From: Vitis vinifera
Lineage: Eukaryota > Streptophyta > Magnoliopsida > Vitales > Vitaceae
DNA: 64,000 nucleotides
Assembly (NCBI RefSeq): GCF_030704535.1
Contig: NC_081813.1
Span: 652,501 to 716,500, forward strand
Direction of reading: 5' to 3'
Shown here: piece by piece, positions 12,049 through 24,194 of the stretch
How the letters are laid out: every line of letters starts with the position of its first letter
How positions within the stretch are numbered: the first letter of the stretch is position 1
Translations under genes and position numbers: made by a program
Notes under the pieces: generated by a model
Seen by the model: the letters and a program-made list of their open reading frames with translations, nothing else
Told to the model about the DNA's origin: nothing
Databases searched by the model: none

Positions 12049-12448
12049 TTACTTCAAAGATTTGAGAATCATTTGTGAACCATTATACAAAAGACTTAGA
12101 AAATATGCACTTGCATGGACTGAGCATCATACTAGTTTGGTCAAAGAAATTAAACAAAGAGTCAAACGTTTACCATGCATTAGCATTCCTCATCCAAATG
12201 CATTGCTCATTGTAGAATCAGATGCATCTAATTTAGGTTATGGAGGCATATTAAAGCAAAAATATAATAATCAAGTGCATATAATTAGATATCATTCAGG
12301 AATTTGGTTGGGCGCTCAAATAAATTATTCAACTGTCAAAAAAGAAGTTTTATCAATTGTTTTATGTGTTTCAAAATTTCAAAGTGATTTGATAAATAAA
12401 AAATTTCTTTTAAAAATCGATTGCAAAGCTGCAAAAGATATTTTATAA
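12011..12448 (+). pseudogene. Caulimovirid RNase H domain (broken off from the RT frame)
   Basis: This frame begins with the RT connection region and contains RNase H landmarks: the first catalytic Asp in ESDAS (GAT at 12221-12223), a Glu in KKEVLSIV and an Asp in KIDCKAAKDIL, before a TAA at 12446-12448. It is offset from the RT frame by one base. The virus homology ends shortly after, near 12514, where the right flanking repeat begins. Confidence 0.8.
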
Positions 12449-12514
12449 AAAGATGTTAAAAATTTAGTTTCAAAACAAATTTTTGCAAGATAGCAAGCTT
12501 TACTTTCAAATTTT

Positions 12515-12840
12515 TATTTTTCTTTTACATTTTCTGAAAACCAAAATAACCTTATAGTATTTCATATGCCATAAATTGTAAATGTATGATCTTTTTCTAA
12601 TTAAAAAATAATAATAATAATTTAATAATAATACAATGTTTTCATATTATTATTATGTTTGATTAACCTTTTAGTAATAAACATTTTTAATTCATGATTA
12701 TATTCCATCTTTATTTTTCTTTTTGTCTTACATGTGCCATAAAAGTTAAGCACTTATTTTTTTTTTAATTTAAAAAATAATTATCAAAAAATATTTTTGA
12801 ATATGATTTTTAAAAATAAATTTTAATTATTTTAAAAAAT
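12515..12840 (+). repeat. Right copy of the 325-bp repeat flanking the virus segment
   Basis: See the left copy at 8712-9036. Only the right end of the Tourist-like MITE is included (from 12515), which shows that the duplicated block started inside that older element. Confidence 0.85.
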
Positions 12841-13374
12841 AAAATTTATTAGAAAACTATAACAGTCAAGATCCATACCAAGGTTTAATATACTTAAATA
12901 TAATGTAAAAGTTTTTTAAATATTTTTTATATTTTTAATTATTATTTATAACACTCTATAAAAATCAATTATTAAATTTTTAATATTGATAATTTGTAAG
13001 GAAGTAAAGACGGGACCTCCATAAAAGAAGGCTTGGGGTGATCACGTGCCTTCTAAGCTTTGATAAAAGCATTGAAAGCCCCAACCAATCTACATGACAT
13101 AATCAATAGAAAAGAAAAGGTTGAATTGATCCATTACTTGAATTTGGAGCTAGGGTTGCAACATGCCTTGCTATGTCTCCTATTTTCCTAAGTTTTGAAA
13201 CCTTATACCCAAAGTTTGGCCTTTTTTTTATATTACTCGGAAAAAACGAAACATTGATATTGGGTCTAATGGTTTGTCCTCGATGTAAATAATTTATTGA
13301 TTGATTGATAGACTACGATCAAGGCTTAAGCGATTATGATCAAGCTAAAGAATGCATCGAAGGTTGTTGTAATT

Positions 13375-13909
13375 AGGGATGACAATTTGGGTTTGTGGAT
13401 CGTGTTTATATCGTGTCAAAACCTAAGTATTCTATTACATAATTAAATTCAAACCCGACACGAATAATAATTGTGTCGAAAACACAAACACGGATATTAC
13501 ATAATTATTAAATAAGTAGCACGTCGTATAACTCATTCAACCCATTTAATAATTAGATTTTCATATTTAATAATCAAATTTAATTAGATATTACGTATAT
13601 CTATATTATTAATGTCCCAATGAAATATACTTATAACTCCATTAACCTTTAAAAAACAAATAAATGAGTTAAATATGGGTTAAATGGTTTAAAAATGTAA
13701 TTAAGTTAATAAATAGGAAGATTATTGAATGGGTCATTCGGGGGCCAAATTCATGTTATGTAAATTATTTTAAAAAATACATATTTATAAAATAGATTAT
13801 ACAAGTCAACACGAATTTGACCCACACTCATTTATACTCAACTCAAAACCGTGAAAAATATATTGTGTTTATGTTGATTGACAAATTATATTAAATGTTA
13901 TCACCCCTA
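13375..13909. mobile_element. hAT-like non-autonomous element, 535 bp
   Basis: The ends agggatgacaatt and tgttatcacccct(a) are imperfect inverted repeats. The flanks read gttgtaatt (13366-13374) and gttataatt (13910-13918), a target duplication with one mismatch. The interior has no coding frame. The ends resemble the common plant hAT-type 'tagggatgacaa' MITE families. Confidence 0.6.
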
Positions 13910-14000
13910 GTTATAATTAGTAGTGTGCATATAACAATCTAGTTATAGTATTTAATTGATTTGCCTTCAATCTCATTTAATTGATAAATGACAAATGATA

Positions 14001-14600
14001 GTTGAAGTTTGATCAATTATGGTCAAGTTAAGAGACGCAACAATGATGGTTATAAATAGTAGGATGTATTGACTTAGTTACAATGTTTTATTGATTTTGT
14101 CTCAACTCGTTTGATTGATAGATAATAGTTGAAGTTTGATCGATTATGATCAAGTTAAGGGATGCTACAATGATGATCGTAATTAATAATATGTATTATT
14201 GATTTATCAACCAATTTGTTCAATTAATAGATGGAAGTCAAAGTTTAACCGGTTATAATCGAGTTAAGGGTTGTAATTAGTAGTATGTACAAAGATGCAA
14301 CAATGATAGTTGAAGTTTGATCAATTATGGTCAAGTTAAGAGATGCAACAATGATGGTTATAAATAGTAGGATGTATTGACTTAGTTACAATGTTTTATT
14401 GATTTTGTCTCAAACTCGTTTGATTGATAGATAATAGTTGAAGTTTGATCGATTATGATCAAGTTAAAGGATGTTACAATGATGATCATAATTAATAATA
14501 TGTATTATTGATTTATCAACGAATTTGTTCAATTAATAGATGGAAGTCAAAACTGAACCGGTTATAATCGAATCAAGGGTTGTAATTAGTCAAAATGCAA
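14001..14600 (+). repeat. Tandem repeat, 308-bp period, two copies with inner sub-repeats
   Basis: The block starting gttgaagtttgatcaattat at 14001 recurs at 14309 with high identity up to about 14590. Within each copy the motif recurs in diverged form about every 110-125 bp (near 14001, 14126 and 14235), with the partly palindromic core gatcgattatgatcaag. A related diverged unit lies near 13310-13350. Confidence 0.9.
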
Positions 14601-15947
14601 AAAATGACAACTACAGCTAATTTTGTATAACACCCGTTCCACATGTAACCATTTAGGGAATATAGACAACAATAGTTGAAAATACTTTTTTTTTTAATTA
14701 AAAAAAGGGTATTTGACAAATTTTTTTAAGTGTAAAAAATGATTTCACCACAAAAACATGATAGCATATTATCAAAAACATAATTAAAACAATATTTTTT
14801 GTCTATATCGGAATCCTAATGAGTTGTTTGTTTTTCTTAACCGAAGTCTTAGAGCAAATCATTTTAAAATTCAAGATAAAAAAAGTACTTTTCCATTAAA
14901 GAAAATTTGTTTTAGGGTAAGTGATAAGTTAAAAAATGAACCATCTTAAAAATAAATTTAGTCTTAAAACAAGGTAATTTAAGACTTAAATCAAGAAAAT
15001 AAACAACTTAATACTTAAAACAATTTATACTTAAATCAAATTAAAATCTATTTAGATTTAAGACAAAAATACTACCAAAGTGTTAGTTTGTCCATATTTT
15101 TTATTTTATGTTTTTGAAAATAAAAAAATATTAATAGCTTGTATATAAAATTTAATAACTCCTATATCAAAAAAAAGTATGAACCTAACTTTTTTATTTT
15201 AAATAGTGCTTTTTTTATTACCTCAAGCATTGCATTAATCAAAAGTTTATTTTGAGTTATAGATCCTCTAAATTGGAGCTTTCTAGAAACAACATTCTGT
15301 CTCATATTAAAAACAAAAAAACAATTTAGCATTTTGTTTTTGAGAAAATAAAATTTTAGAAGGGTAAAACCGTAAAACCACTATTAAATCAAGAAAGAAG
15401 ATAGAAACAATGCTAACTTCTACTTTGAATGAATGCTAGATGTTGTAAGTTGTACGAACTATTTGTACATGTAACACCGTGGCCCATGACCATTATGGGC
15501 CAAGAACTCTACTTGGGCCTTTGTAGTGGGCTCTATATGTGGATGGGTCATGACAATGTTTATGGGCCTGAGTTTTTCGGCCCATGTCTCTCTGTGGAAA
15601 TCATCAAGTGTCAAGTCCATATTCGATGTTGCTTGAGTATTGGAGTTTTTTAACTTCTACGGCAAGTTTAAAAAATAATTCATTAAAAATGGCAGTTGGA
15701 AAAATATTGATAGATTTACTACACATTTCACAATTTTCACACTTTTCGTCGGAAGGTGTCTTTTGAAGTGACACATTTCACAATTTTCAAATATTTGATA
15801 TTCACTTAGAAAAATCAAATTTAAACAAAGTGTGTTTCAAAAAGACACCTACAATTCCAAAAAATTATATTTATATTGAAAGTATTTATTGAAAAAACAC
15901 TTTTCACAATTTCACAAAATCCAATATATACTAAAAGTATTCCTTTA
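14601..15947. other. Gene-free AT-rich stretch
   Basis: Only short chance frames (such as 15429-15653) are present; they lack family resemblance. Diverged copies of a motif around 'gtgtcttttgaagtgacacatttcacaattttca' type sequence begin near 15720 and recur through about 17110. Confidence 0.5.
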
Positions 15948-16273
15948 GACTATGTTTGGTTCTCGGAAAGTACAAAGGAAAGAAAAAAAATGTTAAGGAA
16001 AATGATTTTCTCATGTTTGGTTGTACTATGAAAAATATCAAAGAAAATCAAATATAATTAAAACTAATTAAAAACTTATGTATTTTTAAATTATTTAATA
16101 TTTATATTAATGAGTTAAAATAAATAAAATGAGTTTGAAGTAACAAAAAAAATAATTTATCAACTTTTAATCAATTTTTTTTTATTTTCCTTCACTTTTT
16201 ATTTCCTTCTACTTTTCCTTCGTATTTTCTTTCCCTCGCATTTTCCCTCAAATTTTCCGGGAACCAAACATTT
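15948..16273. mobile_element. Tourist-like MITE
   Basis: The left end gactatgtttggttctcgg is inverted at the right end ccgggaaccaaacat. TTA lies at both flanks (15945-15947 and 16274-16276). The interior is AT-rich and non-coding. Confidence 0.65.
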
Positions 16274-17326
16274 TTAAGAAACATCTTTAACAATTTCATA
16301 AATTTTAATCTATACCACAAATCTCTTTTGAATTTGATTTTATATTGAAAAAAATGGATTTATACTAAAGATGTATCTTCGGTAGATACTTTCCATAATT
16401 TCATAAAATTTAATATACATTAAAGGTGTCTCTTAAAGAAATGTCTTTCACAATTTCACAAATTTTAATTTATACTACAAGTGTCTCTTGGATTTGATTT
16501 TAATTTCACAATTTCAGTACATTTGCCTTGAATGGTGACTCCATTGAAGTAGCTCAACACCACCCCTTCTCCTTTTTCCTCTATTTCTTTCTGTTTTGTA
16601 TACACCTGCTAATGTCGAAACTGTTAATTAGTACCATTTTAATTTTTTTCTTAAACATAAAACCCTAGTCATCAAGGTTTAAGTTTAAATTAATTACGAT
16701 TTTATGATTATGTCGTGGGTTTTTAAATAAAAAATAAATATTTTAAAAATAAATTATTTTTATTTCAAAACTCTAAATTAAGAAAATTTTATAAATCCTT
16801 CCATCCATATTCTCCAATTCAAAATTCATTAATAGATGAAAAAAGTATAGAGAATTTTATTTATTTGTGATTGATTACATCATAAATTGCATAAGAGATT
16901 GTATTATTATTTATTAGAATTTAAATTATATTTTAGAATTAAAATAAAATAAAAATTATTAATGTGGAAATTAAAATTTATGAAATTGTGAAAAATACAT
17001 TTTTATTATAAATAAAAAAATTTTGAATTATAGAAAGTATCTTTTGAAAATACACCTTTAATTTATATTTAATTATTTTAAGTATATATATATATATATC
17101 GTAGATTTAAAAATTGTGAAAAATGTTTCTTGAAGCTCTACTACGAGGCCAAAAGTGCCGTAAAATTAAAATTATTTTTCAATGAATGATATTTTAGAAA
17201 ATAATTTTTAAAGAGTCCGTAAATTGATAAAAAATCCCTTGAGTCTAGTCTTCAACAACTACATTTGAATTTTAAAATCTTCACGGTCCATGTGGAAAGT
17301 TGACTCTAACTTAGACATTGTTATTT

Positions 17327-17744
17327 GGGAGAATTACCCAAAAGGATGGGTTGGGCAAAATAATTATTAGAAAGGGTGGTATCTTTTAATAATTATTGAG
17401 AAGAACTTTAATAGGCTTAATATACCAAAACTACCCTTTAACTAAAACTTTTAAAATTCAAAGCATTTAAAGCATTTCACTTGATTTGTCAATACATTTA
17501 TGGTATATGGGTCCCACATTTATTGTAATTATTGATATTTAAATTTTAAATCAAAATTTTGGGTTTAACCCTTACAATTATATATAATTTGTTATTTAAA
17601 TTTACTATTTAAAACAAAAATACTTTTAAAAAATATTTTCAAAATATCATTTATTGTTTTTTTACCTTTTTTATTTTTATTCTAATTTTTAATTTTATGA
17701 AGAAAAAAATAAGTTTTATAATTATATAATAAAAATGATGATTT

Positions 17745-17784
<40 letters not shown>

Positions 17785-18278
17785 TTTAAATTAATAAATT
17801 ATGTTTTTGTATTAAATTTAAGGAAGATAAAATGTTTAATTTTTCATTCAGATTCTCTAAAAATAATAAGAAAATGATAGAGAATAATTAATCATTTTTT
17901 ATTTTCATAATAAAATAATTTTTAAAAATTTATATGATTTTTTTTCCTTTGCATAGTGTTTTTTTTTTTAAATTTTCATATAAATTTTTTTTTCTCAATG
18001 CATCTAGTGGATGATGTTAATATATTTGATATGTTGAATATTAATAAGGTATAAAAGGTGATCCTCAATATTATTACTTTTATTATAAAATATAGGCACA
18101 ACAAAAATATGTTATAATTACAATATAAATACAATTACATTACAATAAAACCTAATTAAGAAATTTATGAATTTTTTTTTTTATAAAAATGGTAATTTTG
18201 TATGATCATACCATATTTCATAACACCTATATCATAAATAATTTCTGAAATCAAATGAAATACTAATTTGAATTCATG

Positions 18279-18357
<79 letters not shown>

Positions 18358-19109
18358 AAAATTATTAAATAATTTCAAAACACTAAATAAATGTTGTTAA
18401 TATATTAATACGATGTGTTAATACCAATAGGGTATGAATAAACATTTTTAGAATTATTACTTTTATAATGAAATATAGGTACGACATAAATGCATTATAC
18501 TTACAATATAAATACACTATCATTACAATATATTACAACATAATTTCATTTATTTTTATTTAATTTTTTCACGTGCTATATCACTCAATGAATAATTGTG
18601 AGTTATTCTATTTAATAGGTGTGTGTTAGTCAATTGAATATTTATATATTATTCAATTGATGAGTGCTCGTAAAAAATAATTATTTATTATATTATAATA
18701 ACAAAGTTTTTAATTGTATGTTTTATATATAAAAGGATATAATAACTTTAGGATATGATTTTTATTTATGAGATATTAAAAATTATTTTTTCTACAATGT
18801 TCTTTAAAAAATCTCAATTTTTTTAAAAAAATAACAAATTTTTAAACAGTTAATTGTTCAAAAGTGACAACAATTTTTTCAAGTTGAAAAATGTACCATT
18901 GATTGCCTATCAACTTGTACTTATCAATATGTATGAGTCCCACATCATTTATTAACCTGTACTTATCATCATGTATGGGCCTCACATCATTGACAATCTC
19001 AATTTATTTATAAATAATATAGAAAACATAAAGGGTTAAATTGTCCTTTAAAAAAGTGAGCCTTTATAGTCATTATTTTTTCTAACCCACCCTTTTGGGT
19101 AATTCTCCC
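17327..19109. mobile_element. Non-autonomous MULE-like element, 1.78 kb, intact ends
   Basis: Terminal inverted repeats of about 35 bp start gggagaattacccaaaagg at 17327, with the inverse ending ccttttgggtaattctccc at 19109. A perfect 9-bp direct repeat, ttgttattt, flanks the element (17318-17326 and 19110-19118), the size made by Mutator-like transposases. The interior has no coding frame; it holds AT microsatellites and an internal duplication (about 18012-18170 versus 18392-18560), so it would need a transposase from elsewhere. Confidence 0.85.
18281..18355. repeat. Long (AT)n microsatellite inside the MULE-like element
   Basis: About 37 uninterrupted AT units. A shorter (AT)n tract lies at about 17747-17779 in the same element. 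Confidence 0.95.
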
Positions 19110-19866
19110 TTGTTATTTTTATAAAAGTTATGGAACCAATCATTTCTATAACCACAAGCAAACGGAAAAGTCGTTTGACACAATATCAAAGTTTTAACAA
19201 TGCATTTAAATTTCTCTCTATGTTGTTTTTATAATGAAATTACAACTATGAGAACTGAAAATCAAAAAATTTTAAGAGGTTTTTTCGAGGAAAAACAAAA
19301 ACTCTATTCTATTAAAAAAATGAATAGAAGGAAATGCACTTAAACATCTGAATCTATTTTCAACAAGATGCAAATTAAGAAAATAAAATATCGATAAGAT
19401 AAAAATTAATCAAAATTTATAAAAATATTGAAAAAAAAAAACAAATAACAACATATATACTTAAATCGTTGTAATGAATAAAATAATACATGCATAATAA
19501 AATTTGTAATATTTAATAATAATAATGTACAAAAATTAAAAACATATTTAATATTGAAATTATAATTTATTTAATCTCAACGTGTATGACAACATAAAAT
19601 AAATAATGATATATACATAATTATTTTTTATTAAAAATATTTATAATTTTATTTACAATATTATATTTATATATTTAATTATGGCTTATATTTCAATAGT
19701 GAATTAAATAAAATTTGATAATAACATGGAAATATATATTCAAAAAATCACAAAAATGATAGAAAGGGAAAAGGAAAAAAGCAAGGGCTCCAAAATCCAA
19801 GGTCTTGACCATTTCCATAATTAATTAGAAAATTTTAAAAATTCTCAAGAAAAATAATGATAATTA

Positions 19867-20190
19867 AGAGTCAGTTTAGCTATGTGATTTAAAAATAGTT
19901 TTATATTTTTAAAAACAAAAAAAATTATTTTAAAAAATTATTAACATTGGTTTGACATTGTGATAGTTGTTTTTTGGAAACGGATTTTAAAAACAAAATT
20001 AAATAAAAATAATTTTAAAATAATAAGTAAAAGTTTTCTCATCAAATTTTTAAAAACAACATACATATATATATGTGGGAGTCAATTTGATTATAATTTT
20101 TTAAAATTTGTTTTTAAAAATTATTTTTAAGTTAAAAAAATAAAAAATAACTTAAAAATTATTTTTAAAAACAAGATTAAGATAGACTCT
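19867..20190. mobile_element. MITE-like element with AGAGTC ends
   Basis: The left end agagtcagtttagctatgtg is loosely inverted at the right end gattaagatagactct. The interior is rich in 'tttttaaaaa' stretches and non-coding. No clear target duplication was seen, so the class is uncertain. Confidence 0.4.
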
Positions 20191-20950
20191 AATCGTTGAA
20201 AGATATATACCGAACGTCCGAAATCCAAAATTTCAACCATTCCCACGGAAAATGGCTGTGCGTGTCGTCACTTCAGATCACTTTTGCTAATTCGTAGAAA
20301 TCTTTAAATACTTGATTGGACTCGAATGTTTTTGTGTGGTGATTGAGAGGACCACCTATTGATTGCGATCCAAGAAATTCAACGCGTCATTGATGCACCA
20401 AAGTCCAACATTTCACAGGCTTTGTGTGGTCCACAGTGCCATCCGCAATCTGAATGGCTACTAGTACACAATCCATTGCAGCCAAAGACTAGGCTTCTCA
20501 ATGGACCCATTCACACCTAATTCATTTAGTATCCCTCATCTCTGGAAATCACTCGACAACTCCGCATATTTCTTTCATCTTCCTTAGTCTTTAGTCCGAG
20601 CATGTCGTTTTCAAAACTAAAGTATCCAACTCAAGTTGGAGACGAATTGACTTTAATTGATTGTTTTATTCTTGAAAAGTATTGGAAAAAAAAAATTAAA
20701 TAAATGATTTTCTCATGTTTAAATGGTACACAATTGGACGGTATAATTTTACGATTATGTCATTTTCGAAACAACTCAACTAAGGATTGAAAAAGAAAAA
20801 AATCATTAAAAAATAAATTTTTTTCGTACATTTATATGATATAATCTTAATAAGAAAAATCATAAGGCCATTTTTGCAAATTTCTTCCGCCATTGACTTT
20901 AGTCTCAGTATGTCATTTTCAAAAGAAAAGTATGCAACTCAATAGAGGAG
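20191..20950. other. Gene-free stretch with a less AT-rich unique segment
   Basis: About 20200-20620 is visibly richer in G and C than its surroundings and contains no obvious repeat or coding frame. It could be relict promoter or exon sequence; nothing more can be claimed. Confidence 0.4.
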
Positions 20951-20960
20951 AAAAATTGAC

Positions 20961-21253
20961 TTTCATGTTTGGTTCTAATAATATATTATAAAAAAATACA
21001 TTTTTTTTAAGGAAACAATTTTTTTTTTTACTTTTGGGTTTTTTTTTTATAAAAAATTAAAATTTTAAATTAATAAAAATTAGTTAAAAATTTATATATT
21101 TTAAAATTACTTATTTTCATGTGTTAGAGTTAAAATAAATAAAATAATTTTTTAGTGGTATATATAAATAATTTATTGATTTTAAAATTTCTTTTTATTT
21201 TCTTTTTACTTTTTCTTCTTTATTATTTTAGATTGTCCTTCGAGAACCAAACC
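20961..21253. mobile_element. Tourist-like MITE (degenerate)
   Basis: The left end catgtttggttct is inverted at the right end cgagaaccaaacc, which is followed by TAA. The left target duplication is not clear. Confidence 0.5.
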
Positions 21254-21440
21254 TAATTTTAGAGATATTCATTTCAATTTTATGAATTAGTATTTTTTGC
21301 ATATGTTTCAAGACATTCGTTTTTTATTTGAAAAAAAAATAATTTTTTTTTAAAATTTGTTTGAAGTTATCACTTATTTTTATTTTATTTTTTAAATAAA
21401 AAATAAAATAACAAAAAAAAATCCTAACTTCATGCTCAAT

Positions 21441-21691
21441 GGTTTGGTTCTTAAAAATCTGAAGGGAAGATGTAAATTACAAAAATTATAAATCAAAAGT
21501 AAAAGGAAAAAAATTAATAAAAATAAAACGTTGTAATTTTTCATATTTTATTATAATAATTTTAAAATGATTTAATCTTTATAAAAAAAATAAACGACGT
21601 GTAAAAATGATTTATTTACTTTAATATAAATTTTTACTATTTTCTATTTTTTCACCATAATTTACCTTAAAATATCGGAGAATCAAACATA
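21441..21691. mobile_element. Tourist-like MITE (degenerate)
   Basis: The left end ggtttggttctta is inverted at the right end ggagaatcaaacata. The interior is AT-rich and non-coding. Confidence 0.45.
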
Positions 21692-21999
21692 CACGTGGGA
21701 TATATATATATATATATAAAAGAAGGTTTGATACGACACTCCATCCATTTAACAAATGTCATAAATGTGAAAATATATAAAGACGAATTTTGAAAACTGA
21801 TGTCGACTTGGATTTAAAGAAAAATCTAAGAAAAGTAGGCAATAATCCCAACTTCGTAAAAAAACATTATTGAATGGGACGGTTTTGAAAACAACGGGCT
21901 TGGTTTTGTATTGATTTGTAAAATTATACACGTGACAAAACTAAAGTGGTTTGGCTTTAATCTTGAATAAGAAAATTTTGTCACATTTGAAATTATCAA

Positions 22000-23520
22000 A
22001 ATAGAAAAAAAAATCAATGTGAAGTTGTTTAATAATTCCAAAATTATTTGATAAGATTTACCACTTTAATACTTTTATAGTGTTTTGTTTCGAGAAGATA
22101 CTACGAAGTGAAAAAAAAAAAAATGATTTTATCGTATTTAGTTTATCAAGAAAAATATAAAAGAAATTTGAGTATGATTAAAAATAATTAGAGGTTTATA
22201 TATTTTGAAATAATTTAAAATTTAAAAGAGAATTGTGAAATTAGTTTAAAGGTGTGATGTAGATACAGTGTCTTAAAACTATTATCAACTTCTCATGCGC
22301 GAGTGCCAACAGTCAATGGCTATTTCAAGATACGATGCAAATATAGATTTTACAAGAAAATTAATTGAATTGTCGATATCTTGTTGTTAAAAAAAACAAT
22401 AAAATAATATGATTGATTTCCAATGCTTTCACCTCTTAAGCGACTTGTTATTGGTATTGCAATTTTTCATATTTCTATAATTATTTTTGTTTGTATAATT
22501 TATATTCAATATAAATTATAACAAGACTAATCTTGTCATTACTTATTCACCATTTGGTGTTCCATGAGAGGAGTTGGTATAATTTTTTCAAATCACCCTA
22601 AAAAGACGATAAAGATTCGGTTTTTATAAATGAACATTGGGAAAGACAATTAAAATCAAGACCAATAATTAACATTAAAGCTTCTAAATCTCAACCAAAT
22701 GATTTGAAATATTTAAGGCTAAAATCATATATTAAGAGAGTCTTGACTTACAAAACCAATATTAGAAAATTGTAATAAGAAAATGAATTAAAATCATTTA
22801 TAGGTGAATATAAAATGAAGTTGAAAGTGTTAAGACACCTATTTTTCAAAAAATTTATTTATTTATTCTAAAAATATGTGTCGAATGTCTTAAGACAACC
22901 TTTCTTATATACGTATCAGTATCTTAGTGACACAATAATTCGAACAACCACCAGCACTTATAATTGTAAATAAATACTCTTTCATGAAATTCCTTATGTT
23001 ACAACAATCATTTGTTTATCTTTTTATATGTGATTTTCAAATATCGTACTATATTCCAACAAAGTGAGATGTTCCATTCTAAGTCATTTTCGAGTATGAA
23101 ATTTTGTTTATAGTTAGCTTTCAATTATAAGTATATGATTTCATGTAATCCAAATTTTTTCTTTTGCATCCAAACTTTTACAAAAGTGTAAAACGTTATT
23201 TTATTTATCATCTTTTATGATTTGAACTACTACTATTACAAAAAGTTATTATTGTATATTGAAAATGAATACCGCCGAATCATAAAGATCCGAATAAGAC
23301 AAATTCGTCTTAAGAACAACAAGTCTAACTTTAGCCTCAATCATTATGATTTTTGTTTTTTAATTTATTTTGTTCAGTTACTTGTATATTGTCACTTTAC
23401 ATTTTCACTTGAACATAAACTAATAGATCATTGAATAAATTTCTTAAATTTAAATCTATTATTTATTTTTATTTTTACTCTCTAAATTTTCCTTTTCCCA
23501 CATTTTCTCATAATAACTAT
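22000..23520. other. Gene-free AT-rich stretch
   Basis: No gene, RNA gene or structured repeat recognised. The reading frame at 23222-23434 is a chance frame. Confidence 0.5.
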
Positions 23521-23539
23521 ATTGAAAAAGCATATCAAG

Positions 23540-24021
23540 AGAGAGAGAGATTTTGAAAACACCTTAATTTTATTCTAAAAATAAAATAATATATTTTAAA
23601 ATGAAATAAAAAAAAACTATAAAAAATTTGTTAAATATGTCTTCTTGGGTTACAAAACTATTTCTAATAATAAGTCAACTAATGATAAAAATTCAAATTT
23701 GAGTGAGAAAGAGAGAAAGAATTTGAATACACCTTAATTTTCTTCTAAAAATAAAAATAATATATTTTAAAAATAAATTAAAAGAACTATAAAAATTTGT
23801 TAAATATATCTTCTTGAGTTACAAAATTATTTCTAATACTAAGTCAACTAGTGATAAAAAAAATTCAAATTTGAGAGAGAGAATTTTAAAACACCTTAAT
23901 TTTCTTCCAAAAATAAAAATAATATAATTTTAAAAAACTATAAAAATATGTTAAATATGTCTTCTTGAGTTACAAAACTATTTCTAATAATAAGTCAACT
24001 AATGATAAAAATTCAAATTTT
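23540..24021 (+). repeat. Three-copy tandem repeat (162-170 bp units)
   Basis: The marker accttaattt recurs at 23561, 23731 and 23893. Each unit begins with a GA-rich run and ends with a 'aagtcaactaatgataaaaa' type block followed by attcaaattt. Copies are about 85-90% alike by eye. Confidence 0.9.
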
Positions 24022-24194
24022 ATATTATGTTTCCCTTTTATCTTTTGCGCCAAACTAGACCTTAATTTAATTCTATGATAATAAAAAAAATTCTATCCTC
24101 TAGAGACTTCAAATAAAAAAACTTTATCATTACTATTAAAAACTATTCAATTGGCATATGTTACACATTTCCTTATTTTAGTTGAATAAATAAA

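Larger units (their letters stand above)
9037..12514 (+). mobile_element. Endogenous caulimovirid (plant pararetrovirus) fragment, defective
   Basis: This 3.5-kb AT-rich plus-strand segment carries, in order, a Ser/Asn-rich region, a Lys/Gln-rich coiled-coil region, an aspartic-protease-like region, a reverse transcriptase and an RNase H. This is the 3' half of a caulimovirid polyprotein. The RT wording is closest, from memory, to florendovirus/petuvirus-like members; the genus is not certain. Several stop codons and at least one frameshift interrupt it, and it ends inside or just after RNase H, so it cannot encode a functional polyprotein. No recognisable movement-protein motif or CCHC zinc knuckle was found. 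It is flanked by a duplicated host sequence and not by LTRs. Confidence 0.85.

Noticed and set aside
8712-12840. Direct repeats around the virus segment taken as LTRs of a retrotransposon
   Set aside because: The repeats begin inside an older MITE, lack TG..CA ends, and have no primer-binding site or polypurine tract beside them; the enclosed RT is caulimovirid-like.
14001-14600. CRISPR-like repeat array
   Set aside because: The genome is a plant's, the units are 308 bp and contiguous, and there are no spacers.
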